Of a stretch of 64,000 nucleotides of DNA, positions 9,374-19,363 are shown piece by piece. The DNA lies in NCBI GenBank assembly GCA_003222395.1, contig QHWB01000052.1, forward strand, positions 372,001 through 436,000, in the 5' to 3' direction. Source of the DNA: Acidobacteriota bacterium (GTDB lineage: Bacteria; Acidobacteriota; Vicinamibacteria; Vicinamibacterales; CAVVIG01). Each line of letters opens with the position of its first letter. Within the stretch, counting starts at the first letter, position 1. The translations under genes and the position numbers were made by a program. The notes beneath the pieces are model-generated. The model worked only from the letters and a program-made list of their open reading frames with translations, was not told the origin of the DNA and searched no databases.

Positions 9374-10066
9374 TTATCTGCGCCGGAGGCGGCGGGCGAA
9401 AGCGCCAGCGACCGCCGTCCCCATCAGAAAGACGGTAGCTGGTTCGGGAGTTGGCGAAGGACCGTTCTCAGCGGCAAACTTGTAGTCGAGGTCTGCGAAG
9501 AAAAACATCCCGCCGGCGGCGGCAGCGAAGAACTGCACTGTTCCGTTGCCGGTCAACGCGGTCGAGAAAAGCGGGGCCGTGTTTCTGGCGATTGTCGGGA
9601 ATCCAGTGACTTGCCCGGAGAACGTGAACCCTTCATTGAACCTTAAGAACATCGTCTGCGATGGGTCCGGCGCTACGACGATAGGCGCATCGAACACCAC
9701 GTCGCCGGAGTAGAACACTGTCGCGTAGGTGTTGCCGTTGAACTGGACCGGAAAATCCGGCCTGTTGACCCACTCGCCGATGCTGCCAGTGAGATGACTG
9801 CTCAGATCCACCGGAGCGCCGCCGCTGCACGGGTTGCAGGTGCGGAGAGGCCCGGGCAGATTGCCGAATAGTAGCTCGGCGGGGAAGTCAAATCCGTTAC
9901 CAATGAACCGAAAGAAAGACGGATCGCCGTTGTTCACGCTTAATGTGCCGGCGTTGACCAGGATTGGATCAGCCGAAGCTGAATCAGCAGATGCCGCGGT
10001 AATCAATAACAACACCGGAAGGCAGCGGAAACTCGTCCCTATCGCCATGAGGAACCTCTTTTCCAC
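9374..10066 (-). CDS. PEP-CTERM sorting domain-containing secreted protein
   Basis: N-terminal signal peptide; C-terminus PTPEPATVFLMGTAVAGAFARRLRRR (PEP motif, TM, Arg tail). Confidence 0.85.
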   Translation of the reverse strand: MEKRFLMAIGTSFRCLPVLLLITAASADSASADPILVNAGTLSVNNGDPSFFRFIGNGFDFPAELLFGNLPGPLRTCNPCSGGAPVDLSSHLTGSIGEWVNRPDFPVQFNGNTYATVFYSGDVVFDAPIVVAPDPSQTMFLRFNEGFTFSGQVTGFPTIARNTAPLFSTALTGNGTVQFFAAAAGGMFFFADLDYKFAAENGPSPTPEPATVFLMGTAVAGAFARRLRRR

Positions 10067-10187
10067 TTTGTGACAGGCGCTTACGTTGACTGTCCTTCGC
10101 TGCGCCGATCCGCTGTCGTACGGCTACGAATGTACGCGCGAGTGCAAGGCGCTGGCCCTTTCGCTCGACATGACGATGAGCAGAAGG

Positions 10188-10242
10188 TATCGAAGTGGGA
10201 TCTCGCGTATCTCGACTATCCAAGCGGCGGCGCGTCGATTCA
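10188..10242 (+). pseudogene. Short remnant of a second DMFase-like C-terminus
   Basis: gatctcgcgtatctcgactatccaagcggcggcgcg (10199-10234) encodes DLAYLDYPSGGA, near-identical to DLAYLEYPNGGA of the gene at 6980-9361. Confidence 0.45.
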
Positions 10243-11238
10243 GCGTCCCGTCATACGCCGTCGGTCGTCGTCCCAGCGCCAGATGGCGATCCCGTTCTGC
10301 AGATGCACGCCGCCGAGCCACCGATCGAGTCCGCACGCGACCCGATCTCGACGGCCGGCCAGGACTTCGCGACCGGCGTCCGTCAGCGTGACGGTTCCCT
10401 GAAGCGATGCGCCGTCGACATGCGCCCCAGGAGCGATCGTGAGGAGCGAAGGTGATGTGCGGGACAAAGTACCGACGAGCGCGGCGAGCGAGCAGTCGGT
10501 GATGTAGTAAACGGCCTCGTCATCGTGCATACGCGGAAATGCGTCCGCCACGCCGATCGGACCGCGATCCGCGAGGCGCAGGAGCCGCCGCTCGCTTCGA
10601 GAGAGCCCGTCGATCGTCGAGGGATATTCCTGAAGAAAGCGCTCGAGAGCCGGCGCGAGGTACGGCAACGCGATCGTGTCGGAATGCCGCAGGTTGTCCA
10701 GTGGCTCGGGCCGCGGCTCGCGAAACGACTGCCATGCACGCGCGGCAAGGATGTACTCGGCGTCGCGGACGGGTCGCCGCGTTTCGAAGAGCGATGCCAA
10801 TTCATCGGGTGAGAGCTCGCCGAGACCCTTGAATCCGGGATGGCCGGGAAACGATCCGATGCACACGAGGCTCACGCTCTTCCCGGCGGGAAGGCGCGTC
10901 CGAATCCAGCTGAGGATTTGAATGAGATTGAGCTGGTCGAACAGGTCGTGTTCGAACCAGAGCACGAGCTCGTCGTATGAGTCGTGCGCCTCAATCGTTC
11001 GTCGCCAGCGACGCAAGTCATTCACCGGTTCAACGAAGGGATCGTCAGCGGGGCCGGCAAGGTAACGGCCGCGCACATCGATCAACTCCTCGTCGCTCAA
11101 GCCGGCCGGCACCGGCCCCTCGTAGAGCGGATCGGCCCAGATCGATCGCGTGCCCGGAATGGCCGCGGCTTCGATGATGTTCGTCGTGCAGGTGCCGTTG
11201 GCGACGTGCAGGAACCGCGCTCCGGCCGGATCGCTCAC
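10240..11238 (-). CDS. DUF1835 domain-containing protein
   Basis: GTG start at 11236-11238 after GAGGAGCGA; FLHVANGTCTTNIIEAA...GTRSIWADPLYEGPVP...ELVLWFEHDLFDQLNLIQIL. Confidence 0.8.
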   Translation of the reverse strand: MSDPAGARFLHVANGTCTTNIIEAAAIPGTRSIWADPLYEGPVPAGLSDEELIDVRGRYLAGPADDPFVEPVNDLRRWRRTIEAHDSYDELVLWFEHDLFDQLNLIQILSWIRTRLPAGKSVSLVCIGSFPGHPGFKGLGELSPDELASLFETRRPVRDAEYILAARAWQSFREPRPEPLDNLRHSDTIALPYLAPALERFLQEYPSTIDGLSRSERRLLRLADRGPIGVADAFPRMHDDEAVYYITDCSLAALVGTLSRTSPSLLTIAPGAHVDGASLQGTVTLTDAGREVLAGRRDRVACGLDRWLGGVHLQNGIAIWRWDDDRRRMTGR

Positions 11239-11299
11239 GATCGCTCCTCGGTCCGTCCGCCCATTCGCTGGTTGTGGGTGTTCATGCCCCACTGGTCCG

Positions 11300-12682
11300 C
11301 TACTGGAGGATTTCGACAATGGGCCGTCCCGATCCATTCGGTACAGACACGCCCAACCATTGCGCCATCGTGGCGTGCACATCCGAGAGCCTCGCCGGCG
11401 TCAGGCCCGACTGCGCCGCAATCGGCGCGTCCGATCGGATCGCGAGCATCTCGTCGACGCCTTCCGCGAGGAAGAGATAGAGCGTCTTCTTGCGATAGGC
11501 GGGGTTCTTTTCCGCGTTCAGCCAGACATAGTAAGACAACTGCTCGACGTCGATGAACGATCCGACAGGATCCTGAGCGACGGGTATCTGATCGGTCGCG
11601 CGGGGTTGTGAAAAGAGGACCATGCTGCTGAACGGTTTCAACCTGTCGCGGACGCCAAAGCGTGTGACCAGGATGCGCGGCTGCGCCCGCCTGAGCGCCT
11701 GAATCGCGGCCCACTCGACGAACGTGTTGTTCATCAGGAGCGTTCCATTGCCGCTGATCAGCACGTCGCGCACGAACGCCAGCAGAATGTCGGGAGCGTA
11801 GAGCAGCGTGCCGGCAGGCGGGACAATCTGGAGGCTGCGCGCGTAGGCCGCAAATGCCTGAGGGCTCTCGACGCCGCTCTGGATCTTGCGGTTCAGCGCG
11901 CGCGTCAGATCGTCGCGATAGGATCGCAAGCGGTCGTAACTCAAACCGGTCAACGAGGCCGACGACGTGCCGCGATCGTTTCGGCCGGACGTCTCTGACG
12001 TCTCGGACGTTTTCGACATTTTCCACAGGGCGTGAAGCGCCTCGTGCGATTCGATGAGCCATGCATCGAGCGGCGCCGACTCGATTGCTGCGGCAAAGAG
12101 CGCCGGTCCGCCGCGGCCCGGCTCGCCCGCACCAAACAATGCCTGCAGAAACGGTTCGGTCGCGTTCGTTCCTTCCAGATTCAGCGGGAGACGCAGGCCG
12201 ACGCCCTTGAATCGCTTCCACAGCCTGTCTCGCTGAACCGCGATGCCGCCGCCATAGAGCTGGACGACGAGGCGACGCCGAGCATCTGCGGCATAGAGCG
12301 TTGCCTCCAGCACCGGGTCGACTTTCTGGAAGAACCCGTCAACTTCTCCGCGCCAGTCGACGATCAGCCCGCGCTTTCGCAGGAGCGCCTGCGCCTCGTC
12401 CTGGAATCGCGCCGGATTGCGCTCGCCGAGGCGATTGACGCCCGACTCCGCTTCGATGCGTCCGATTCCGGAGACCGCCTGGTCCAACTCGCCCGTGGGC
12501 ACGCGTGAGAGGTGTTCCAGCAGGGCGCGCTGGTAGCGCTGCTCAGGGCCGAACAGCATCGGCCACTTCTCGAGCTCGACGAGAATGAAGGCGTGAACGG
12601 TCGCCGGCAGACGCGCGAGCATCTCGCCGTGCTGCCGCGCCAGCGTGGCGGCGTCGCCGGTCAATGCGGCATTGAACTGCAT
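11300..12682 (-). CDS. Hypothetical protein (460 aa) encoded next to alkaline phosphatase-superfamily gene
   Basis: Long ORF co-oriented with 12752-13927; no family recognised. Confidence 0.65.
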   Translation of the reverse strand: MQFNAALTGDAATLARQHGEMLARLPATVHAFILVELEKWPMLFGPEQRYQRALLEHLSRVPTGELDQAVSGIGRIEAESGVNRLGERNPARFQDEAQALLRKRGLIVDWRGEVDGFFQKVDPVLEATLYAADARRRLVVQLYGGGIAVQRDRLWKRFKGVGLRLPLNLEGTNATEPFLQALFGAGEPGRGGPALFAAAIESAPLDAWLIESHEALHALWKMSKTSETSETSGRNDRGTSSASLTGLSYDRLRSYRDDLTRALNRKIQSGVESPQAFAAYARSLQIVPPAGTLLYAPDILLAFVRDVLISGNGTLLMNNTFVEWAAIQALRRAQPRILVTRFGVRDRLKPFSSMVLFSQPRATDQIPVAQDPVGSFIDVEQLSYYVWLNAEKNPAYRKKTLYLFLAEGVDEMLAIRSDAPIAAQSGLTPARLSDVHATMAQWLGVSVPNGSGRPIVEILQ

Positions 12683-12751
12683 CGGTTAGGCCGTCGCTCG
12701 GCTAAAGCTTCGCGCTCCAATCAGCCTGCAGCCTCGCGCTCCATCGTGTGT

Positions 12752-13927
12752 TCAAAAGGCCAGTTCGGCGAGCGGCTTTCCCTCGCATTCCGCCATCTTG
12801 AACCCGAGAATCTGCGCCACGGTCGGCGCGACGTCCACGGTGCGGATTGGCCGTTCGGTCCCGGCGCCCTTCGGCACACCGGCTCCGACAGCAACGAGCC
12901 ACACACGACGACACGACTCGTCGCCGCTGCGGTGGTTGGCGAAACCGTTTCCGGCGACATCACTATCCCGTCCCATCTCGGGGACCACGATCAGCGTCGT
13001 GCGATCGCGGTACTGCGGCAACGATTGCACGTGCTGCCACAGCTCGTGCACCAGTCGATCGGTTCTGCGGATGGCCTCGAGGTAGAGCGAGTAGGCGCCG
13101 TAATGCGCGATGTCGATGTCCCAGAAGTTCACGACCAGCAGCGACGGCGCGAGCCGGTTCATGATCTCCTTGGTCATGAAGAACGTCAGCTCGTCACCGC
13201 TCGTCGGTGTGGCCGGATCGTTAAAGTAATCGATGAGCGATTTCGCGAGCGTCGCCTTCAGCTCCGCGCCGAGCGCACGGCCCGACTCGTAGACTCTCCA
13301 TCCGAATCCTTCGTACCCTTCGTCGAGCGCCAGCATCATGCGCTCGGCGAGCGCCCGCCGGTCTTCGACGCCCGGCCCGGCATTCGTGCTCACCGCCGCC
13401 TTGATCGTGCTGATCAACAACTGCTTCGGCAGGACGACGTTCGCGGAGTACGGATCGCCAAACGATCTCAACTTGCTGCCGCCCATCAGCCCGAAGCTCT
13501 TGTTGGTCGCGATCACCCAGGCTTCTTCGGGCGGCAGCGCGTGTTCCTTTCGAAAGAGCTCGAAGATCGTCGGCGTGACGGGCGCTTCGCTGCCGTACGC
13601 GTCGACGTTCTGCCGGCTGCCGGTGACCAGCGCGCCCGTGGAATTGAAATGTCCGGTGAGCCCTTCGTGACGCGCGACCGGGTACACGAGTCCCTGCGGC
13701 ACGAGGTCCGACGCGAGGTGGGGAATGTTGACCCATCCGTCACGCGCCAGCGTGTCCTCGTAGCGGACGCCTCCGCCGAACGTCACGACAATCACGCGGC
13801 GCTCGCGCTTGCGCGGCGTCGAGGTTCTCTGCGCAAACAGACATCGCGGCAGCCACCAGTCGGCCATGCACGCCGCCAGGATGCGGAGCGCCTCCCGCCG
13901 CCGCCAGGTCAGTCCAGGATTCTTCAC
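12752..13927 (-). CDS. Alkaline phosphatase superfamily / sulfatase-like protein, possible TAT-type leader
   Basis: RRREALRILAACMADW leader; VIVVTFGGGVRYEDTLA; LLVVNFWDIDIAHYGAYSLYLEAIRRTDRLV; TLIVVPEMGRD. Confidence 0.7.
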   Translation of the reverse strand: MKNPGLTWRRREALRILAACMADWWLPRCLFAQRTSTPRKRERRVIVVTFGGGVRYEDTLARDGWVNIPHLASDLVPQGLVYPVARHEGLTGHFNSTGALVTGSRQNVDAYGSEAPVTPTIFELFRKEHALPPEEAWVIATNKSFGLMGGSKLRSFGDPYSANVVLPKQLLISTIKAAVSTNAGPGVEDRRALAERMMLALDEGYEGFGWRVYESGRALGAELKATLAKSLIDYFNDPATPTSGDELTFFMTKEIMNRLAPSLLVVNFWDIDIAHYGAYSLYLEAIRRTDRLVHELWQHVQSLPQYRDRTTLIVVPEMGRDSDVAGNGFANHRSGDESCRRVWLVAVGAGVPKGAGTERPIRTVDVAPTVAQILGFKMAECEGKPLAELAF

Positions 13928-13972
13928 ATGCGTGCCGATGCTTACTCCGGTCCCCGGGTGCTGCGCATGGTA

Positions 13973-15706
13973 TCAGTGCTGCCCGCACGCCGCCAGCGCG
14001 CGGCGCACCAGCGGTTCGCGCCGAACCACACCGCTGCCTTCACGAATGACGACAAGCTGATCCGCATCGATGGCGGCGACTGCATCCGCGGTGCCGCTCG
14101 GCCAGGCCACTTCGATGCGATCGGCGCGGGTGCGTACGCCAAGACCCGTATGGATCCGCAAATCGCTTTGCGAACAAAAGCTGCCGCCGCTGCGCACCTC
14201 GTCGATCAACCGCCGTCCAGCCAGCTGCACCGTGACCCGCGCGCCGATCGCGCTGCGGTTCGAGCGCGTTCCGATCAACTGCACCACGAGGCTGTGGCCC
14301 GCGGACGGAGCACAGTCGTGAAGCAGGGTTGGTGAGTCGTTCATGTTGTTCACGACGACATCCTGCCGCCCTGAGTTGAAAAGGTCGCCGAAGGCGGCGC
14401 CGCGCGCCGCTTTCTTGGCAGCGACTCCGGGTCCTGCCCGCTTCGACACATCCTCGAAGCGTCCATTGCCGAGATTGCGGTACAAGATCTTCGGCTGCTC
14501 ATAGCCGTAGCGCCCGCCGATGCGATCCGCCTCCGGATAAACATGGCCGTTGACGATGAAGATGTCGGGCCATGAGTCCAGGTCGAAGTCGATGAACCCC
14601 GTGCCCCAGCCCAGATACGCGGTGTTGACCCCCAGCCCTCCGGCGACCGTCGCATCGTCGAACGTTCCGTGGCCCAGATTGCGGTAAAGCGACGTCGTGT
14701 CATCGTCGAAGTTCGTCTTCACGATGTCGAGCCAGCCATCGCGGTTGTAGTCGCCGGCGCCGACGCCCATCCCGGCCTGAGCGCGGCCGTCTGCGTTGAG
14801 CGCCACGCCGGCCTGAAGGCCGACCTCTTTGAACGTGCCGTTGCCGTTGTTGTGGAAGAGCAGCGACGGGCTGGAATCGTTCGCGACGTACACGTCGGGC
14901 CACCCGTCGTTGTCGTAGTCGAGCACGAGCGGCGTGAGACCGTAGGCGGGTCGCGGCTTCAGGAGTCCCGCCTCCTCGGACACGTTGGTGAACGTGCCAT
15001 CCGGATTGCCACGGTAGAGCGCGTTCGAAGAGCCAGCCAGACCGTGCGGGCCGCACATCACGCCGAGTCCCTTCCAAAAACAGTTGTCGCGGCTTCCTGG
15101 TGCGTAGCGTGTCGCATCGGCGTAATCGACGTAGGCCGAGACGAACACGTCCAACCGACCGTCGCGATTGAAGTCGAGAAATGCGCACCCCGTATTCCAA
15201 CGCGGTTTGGACAGCGACAGCCCGCTTCCACGCGTGACATCGTTGAACGTGCCGTCGCCGTTGTTGCGATAAAGAACTTGATGGCCGTAGTAAGTGACGA
15301 ACAGGTCGATGTGGCCGTCGTTGTCGTAGTCGCCGGCGCAGACGCCCTGTCCCCAGCCTTTGCCGGCGACGCCGGCCTTCTCGGTGACGTCGGCAAACGT
15401 GCCGTCGTGGTTGTTTCGATACAAGTGACTCACGGGCGCAGCGTCGGCGGCGGAAAGCGACCGCCGTGCGCCGTTGACAAGAAAGATGTCCGGCCACCCG
15501 TCGTCGTCGTAGTCGACGATCGCGACGCCGCCGCCTGTCGTCTCCAGGATGAACTGCTTGGTGCGTTCCCCACCGATAACCGTGCGTGCGTTGAGACCGG
15601 CTGCGGCGGCGAGGTCACGGAAGTCCGCGAGCGGCTCCGGTACGGCCGCCGATTGAAACGCCGACAGGACCGTCAGCGCGAGAGCGGTACCAAAGAAGAG
15701 CTTCAC
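13973..15706 (-). CDS. CRTAC1-family protein (FG-GAP/VCBS repeats, ASPIC/UnbV C-terminus)
   Basis: Repeated DYDNDGWPDVYVAND / LYRNNGDGTFNDVT units; C-term HSLVVQLIGTRSNRSAIGARVTVQLAGRRLIDEVRSGGSFCSQSD...EVAWPSG. Confidence 0.92.
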   Translation of the reverse strand: MKLFFGTALALTVLSAFQSAAVPEPLADFRDLAAAAGLNARTVIGGERTKQFILETTGGGVAIVDYDDDGWPDIFLVNGARRSLSAADAAPVSHLYRNNHDGTFADVTEKAGVAGKGWGQGVCAGDYDNDGHIDLFVTYYGHQVLYRNNGDGTFNDVTRGSGLSLSKPRWNTGCAFLDFNRDGRLDVFVSAYVDYADATRYAPGSRDNCFWKGLGVMCGPHGLAGSSNALYRGNPDGTFTNVSEEAGLLKPRPAYGLTPLVLDYDNDGWPDVYVANDSSPSLLFHNNGNGTFKEVGLQAGVALNADGRAQAGMGVGAGDYNRDGWLDIVKTNFDDDTTSLYRNLGHGTFDDATVAGGLGVNTAYLGWGTGFIDFDLDSWPDIFIVNGHVYPEADRIGGRYGYEQPKILYRNLGNGRFEDVSKRAGPGVAAKKAARGAAFGDLFNSGRQDVVVNNMNDSPTLLHDCAPSAGHSLVVQLIGTRSNRSAIGARVTVQLAGRRLIDEVRSGGSFCSQSDLRIHTGLGVRTRADRIEVAWPSGTADAVAAIDADQLVVIREGSGVVRREPLVRRALAACGQH

Positions 15707-15838
15707 GAGTTCGTCGGGGAGGATAGGCTTGCAAAGCGTTGAGGGTCAAGCTAGTCTCGGCCCGCGAAATCGGCAAGACGATCGCACGGCGACAGACCGT
15801 GCGCTTGCACGACGCGGTCGGTCGAAACGGAGGACGCG

Positions 15839-18800
15839 ATGGACATGCAGCCGGTACTCGGCAGGGGCTGTTTGTTGGCGCTGACCTTGACGGTGGCGCT
15901 GTCCGTACCCGCGAGTGCCCAGGTCGACACGGGCACGATTTCAGGCACGGTCAAAGACGAGTCGGGCGGCGTGCTGCCCGGCGCCACGGTCACCATCACG
16001 CACGAAGGTCAGGCGCTCACGCTGACCAGCGTGACGCGCGAGGACGGGACCTACATTTTCACGCCCATACGCACGGGCGCCTACCTGATCGAGATCGAAT
16101 TCCCGGGGTTCAGCAAAGGCGTGCGGCGAGGCATCACCGTCGGGATTCAGGAGCAGGTGCGCGTCGACTTCGTCCTTCAGCGGGGTGCGATCAGTGAACA
16201 AGTGCTGGTGACCGCCGACTCGCCGGTGCTGCAGACTGGATCGGGGAGCGTCGGCGAGACGCTGAAATCCGACACGATCGAAAACCTTCCGGTCAACGGC
16301 CGCGACTACACCGTGCTCGCCCGCCTCACCGCCGGTGTCGTGCCGCCGCAGCAAGGCGCGCGCGCGCCGCTGATGTTCGCCGCCAACGGCGTGAGGCCGG
16401 CGCAGAACAATTACCTGCTGGATGGCATCGACAACAACACGAGCAATGTCGACTTCCTCAGCGGCGTCGCCTACGTCGTCAAGCCGCCGATCGATGCGGT
16501 CGACGAGATCAAGATTCTCACGAGCTCGTTCAACGCGGAGTACGGGCGCGCGGGCGGCGCGGTGCTGAACACGACGCTCAAGTCTGGCACCAACAAGCTG
16601 CGCGGCACCATCTGGGAGTTCAACCGGAACGACGCGCTCAACGCCAACGACTACTTCGCGAAGCGCGCCGGCGTCAAGAAAGGCGAATTCCTGTCGAACC
16701 AGTTCGGCGTGACGGCCGGAGGTCCTGCGATCGGCTCGAAGACCTTCTGGTTCTTCGACTACGAGGGGAGCCCGACCAAGCAGGCGCGCACATGGGTGAG
16801 GAGCGTCCCCACGGATCTCGAGCGCAGCAGCGGGTTCACGAACTTCGCCGATCTCATGACGCTGCAGAGCGGCACCCTCGGCGCCGACGTCCTCGGGCGC
16901 AGCTTTCCACGCGGCACGATCTTCGATCCCGCGACCACACGACTGCTGCAGGCGGGGCAGCTCGATCCAGTCACCGGCATCGTGGCGGCGCGTACCGGCT
17001 ACGTGCGCGACGCCTTCGCCGGCAACCTGATTCCGGCGAGCCGGATCAATCCCAATGCGCTGAAGCTGATGCAGCTCTACCCGGCACCGAACCAGGCGGG
17101 ATTGAGCAACAACTACGTCGTCAACCGGACCAACACGGACGACACGCACGCGTTCGACGTGCGCGTGGACCACAACTTCAGCAGCAACGATCGACTCTTC
17201 GCCCGCTACAGCTTTTCGAACAACCACAAGGTGCGGCCGTCGCCGTTCGACGGCGATGGCGATGGCGGTGGTTTCTCCGAAGGCGACGAGAAGGTGCGCG
17301 TCAACGGGTTCGCGGTGAGCCACACGCACGTGCTGTCGCCGACGTTGATCAACGAGGCGCGGTTTGGTGTCGGTCGCGAACACACCTTCCGGCTGCAGCC
17401 GAACGGCGACGACACCAGCAACGTTCCCGGACGCTACGGTATCCTCGGTATCCCGCAGCTGAACGGAAACGGCGGTCTCCCGCTCCTGCAGATCGGCAGC
17501 GGCACCGCGACTGGGTCGGGCAACCTCAGTGATTTGGGACACGCGAGCTGGGTGGTCAGCGAACGGTTCAGCAACACGGCGCAATTCAGCGACAACCTGA
17601 CGAAGGTGTACAAGTCGCACGCGTTCAAGGGCGGCTACATGTATCAGTACATCTTCTTCGGTTCGACGCAGCCGCCGTACGCGCGCGGCGAATACAACTG
17701 GGACGGCCGCTACACGTCGCTCGTCAACCAGACGGACAACAGCACGGCGCGAGCGCAGATGCTGCTCAACCAGATCCCGTCGGCCGTGCCGGGAGGCGTC
17801 GACTTCCTCGGCGGTCTGAACGTGCTGCGCGCGTCGCCGTTCGGATCGGTCGATGCGTTCAAGACGTACCACGGCGCGTATGGCCAGGACAGCTGGCACG
17901 CCTCGTCGAGGCTGACCGTGAATTACGGCGTGCGCTGGGACTACTTCAGCCGCGAACAGGAGCTCCAGTCCGAGCAGGCCAACATGGTGCCGGGACCGCC
18001 GGCGCAGTACTTGATCCCGGCCGATTGGAAGAACAAGCCGCTTTCTCCGAGCTTCGTCAGCAACCTGGCGAAAGACGGGATCGAGCTGGTGTACACGAAC
18101 GAGTTCGGCAGCGGCCTGGGACCGATGCCGAAGAACAACTTTGCGCCGCGCGTCGATGCGGCGTACGAGATTGCGCCGAAGGTCGTGTTGCGATCCGGGT
18201 ACGGCCTCTTCTACGGCGCGTTCGAGAACCGCGGCGGTAATCCGAGCCTCGGGTACAACTACCCGTTCCAGTTCACGCTCGTCTACCAGGCGCCGAACGA
18301 CACGGCGCCGAACCGTCTGCCTGACGGGTCGCTCGTCGGGCTCGACGCTCGCGACCGCGTCGCCGTCGATGCGCTCAACGTGAACGCCAACGGTCTGACT
18401 TTGCGTGGCGTCGAATTCGACTACCGGACGCCGAGATATCACAGCTACAACGTGACGCTGCAGACGGAAGTACTGCCGGAACACTCATTGGAAGTCGGCT
18501 TCGTCGGGACGAGGGGACGACACCTGGAGACCTTCACTGGCATGAACAACGTGCAGATGCTGCTGCCGCCGGGGACCAACCCGCAGCCGTACGTACGATG
18601 GCCCGACTTCGCGCGCGGATCGCTCCTGGTCCGGACCGTCGGCGTGAGCTCGTATGACTCGCTGCAGGCCAAGTTCCAGCGAAGATATCACCGCGGACTG
18701 CAGTTCCTTCTGAGCTACACGCTGAGCGACTCGAAGACGAATGCCGGCGATTCACTGTCAAACGGCTTCGTCGGCAACCTCCGCGCCCCGGACGTCGCTG

Positions 18801-19363
18801 GCTGGGATCTGGCGAACGACATCGGTCTCTCTTCCATCCATACGAAACAAGCGTTCGTCTTCAGCGGCAACTACGATCTCCCCGGCAAAGGGGCGATTCT
18901 CGGCGGATGGCGGACCAACTGGGTGTTGTCGATGTACAGCGGCCAGGCGCAGACCATCAATTGCTCGGTGGCCAGCGGATCGGGAACGGGCTGTTACGCG
19001 CTGGTGGTCGGCGATCCCTACGCGGGGAGCCACAATGTGGATCAGTTCTACAATCCGGCCGCGTTCGCGGACCCCAAACCGGTTGCCACAATCGGGCAGA
19101 CGGATTTCAGCCCACTCGGCGGGACGCGCAGCCAGGTGACCGGTCCGCCGATGCGCCAACTCGACATGGGCGTTGCGCGCCAGTTGCGGATCCAGGGAGA
19201 GCGGCAGTTCGAAATCCGCGTCGAGGTGTTCAATGTCACGAACACCGCAGCGTTCAACCTGCCGGGTTCGCTGAATTTCCTGGACGCCCGGAACTTCGCG
19301 AGCATCACGACAATGCGCAATACGCCGCGTCAGGTTCAGCTCGGCGCCAAGCTCTATTGGTAG
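15839..19363 (+). CDS. TonB-dependent receptor with carboxypeptidase-regulatory-like domain
   Basis: 1174 aa; signal peptide, VDTGTISGTVKDESGGVLPGATVTI, ENLPVNGRDYTVLARL, SSFNAEYGRAGGAVLNTTLKSGTN. Confidence 0.95.
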   Translation: MDMQPVLGRGCLLALTLTVALSVPASAQVDTGTISGTVKDESGGVLPGATVTITHEGQALTLTSVTREDGTYIFTPIRTGAYLIEIEFPGFSKGVRRGITVGIQEQVRVDFVLQRGAISEQVLVTADSPVLQTGSGSVGETLKSDTIENLPVNGRDYTVLARLTAGVVPPQQGARAPLMFAANGVRPAQNNYLLDGIDNNTSNVDFLSGVAYVVKPPIDAVDEIKILTSSFNAEYGRAGGAVLNTTLKSGTNKLRGTIWEFNRNDALNANDYFAKRAGVKKGEFLSNQFGVTAGGPAIGSKTFWFFDYEGSPTKQARTWVRSVPTDLERSSGFTNFADLMTLQSGTLGADVLGRSFPRGTIFDPATTRLLQAGQLDPVTGIVAARTGYVRDAFAGNLIPASRINPNALKLMQLYPAPNQAGLSNNYVVNRTNTDDTHAFDVRVDHNFSSNDRLFARYSFSNNHKVRPSPFDGDGDGGGFSEGDEKVRVNGFAVSHTHVLSPTLINEARFGVGREHTFRLQPNGDDTSNVPGRYGILGIPQLNGNGGLPLLQIGSGTATGSGNLSDLGHASWVVSERFSNTAQFSDNLTKVYKSHAFKGGYMYQYIFFGSTQPPYARGEYNWDGRYTSLVNQTDNSTARAQMLLNQIPSAVPGGVDFLGGLNVLRASPFGSVDAFKTYHGAYGQDSWHASSRLTVNYGVRWDYFSREQELQSEQANMVPGPPAQYLIPADWKNKPLSPSFVSNLAKDGIELVYTNEFGSGLGPMPKNNFAPRVDAAYEIAPKVVLRSGYGLFYGAFENRGGNPSLGYNYPFQFTLVYQAPNDTAPNRLPDGSLVGLDARDRVAVDALNVNANGLTLRGVEFDYRTPRYHSYNVTLQTEVLPEHSLEVGFVGTRGRHLETFTGMNNVQMLLPPGTNPQPYVRWPDFARGSLLVRTVGVSSYDSLQAKFQRRYHRGLQFLLSYTLSDSKTNAGDSLSNGFVGNLRAPDVAGWDLANDIGLSSIHTKQAFVFSGNYDLPGKGAILGGWRTNWVLSMYSGQAQTINCSVASGSGTGCYALVVGDPYAGSHNVDQFYNPAAFADPKPVATIGQTDFSPLGGTRSQVTGPPMRQLDMGVARQLRIQGERQFEIRVEVFNVTNTAAFNLPGSLNFLDARNFASITTMRNTPRQVQLGAKLYW

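Noticed and set aside
11985-12025. Short TSETSETSG-encoding repeat (gacgtctc) in the hypothetical protein
   Set aside because: Only two to three short units inside a coding linker; low-complexity slippage is sufficient.
12690-12750. GCTTCGCGCTCC / GCCTCGCGCTCC motif, also seen near 25230
   Set aside because: Short, few copies in the window; could be chance in GC-rich sequence, so not claimed as a repeat family.
15941-18484. 847-aa minus-strand ORF
   Set aside because: Exactly antisense to the TonB receptor; Arg/Val/His-rich GC-driven shadow ORF with no recognisable domain.
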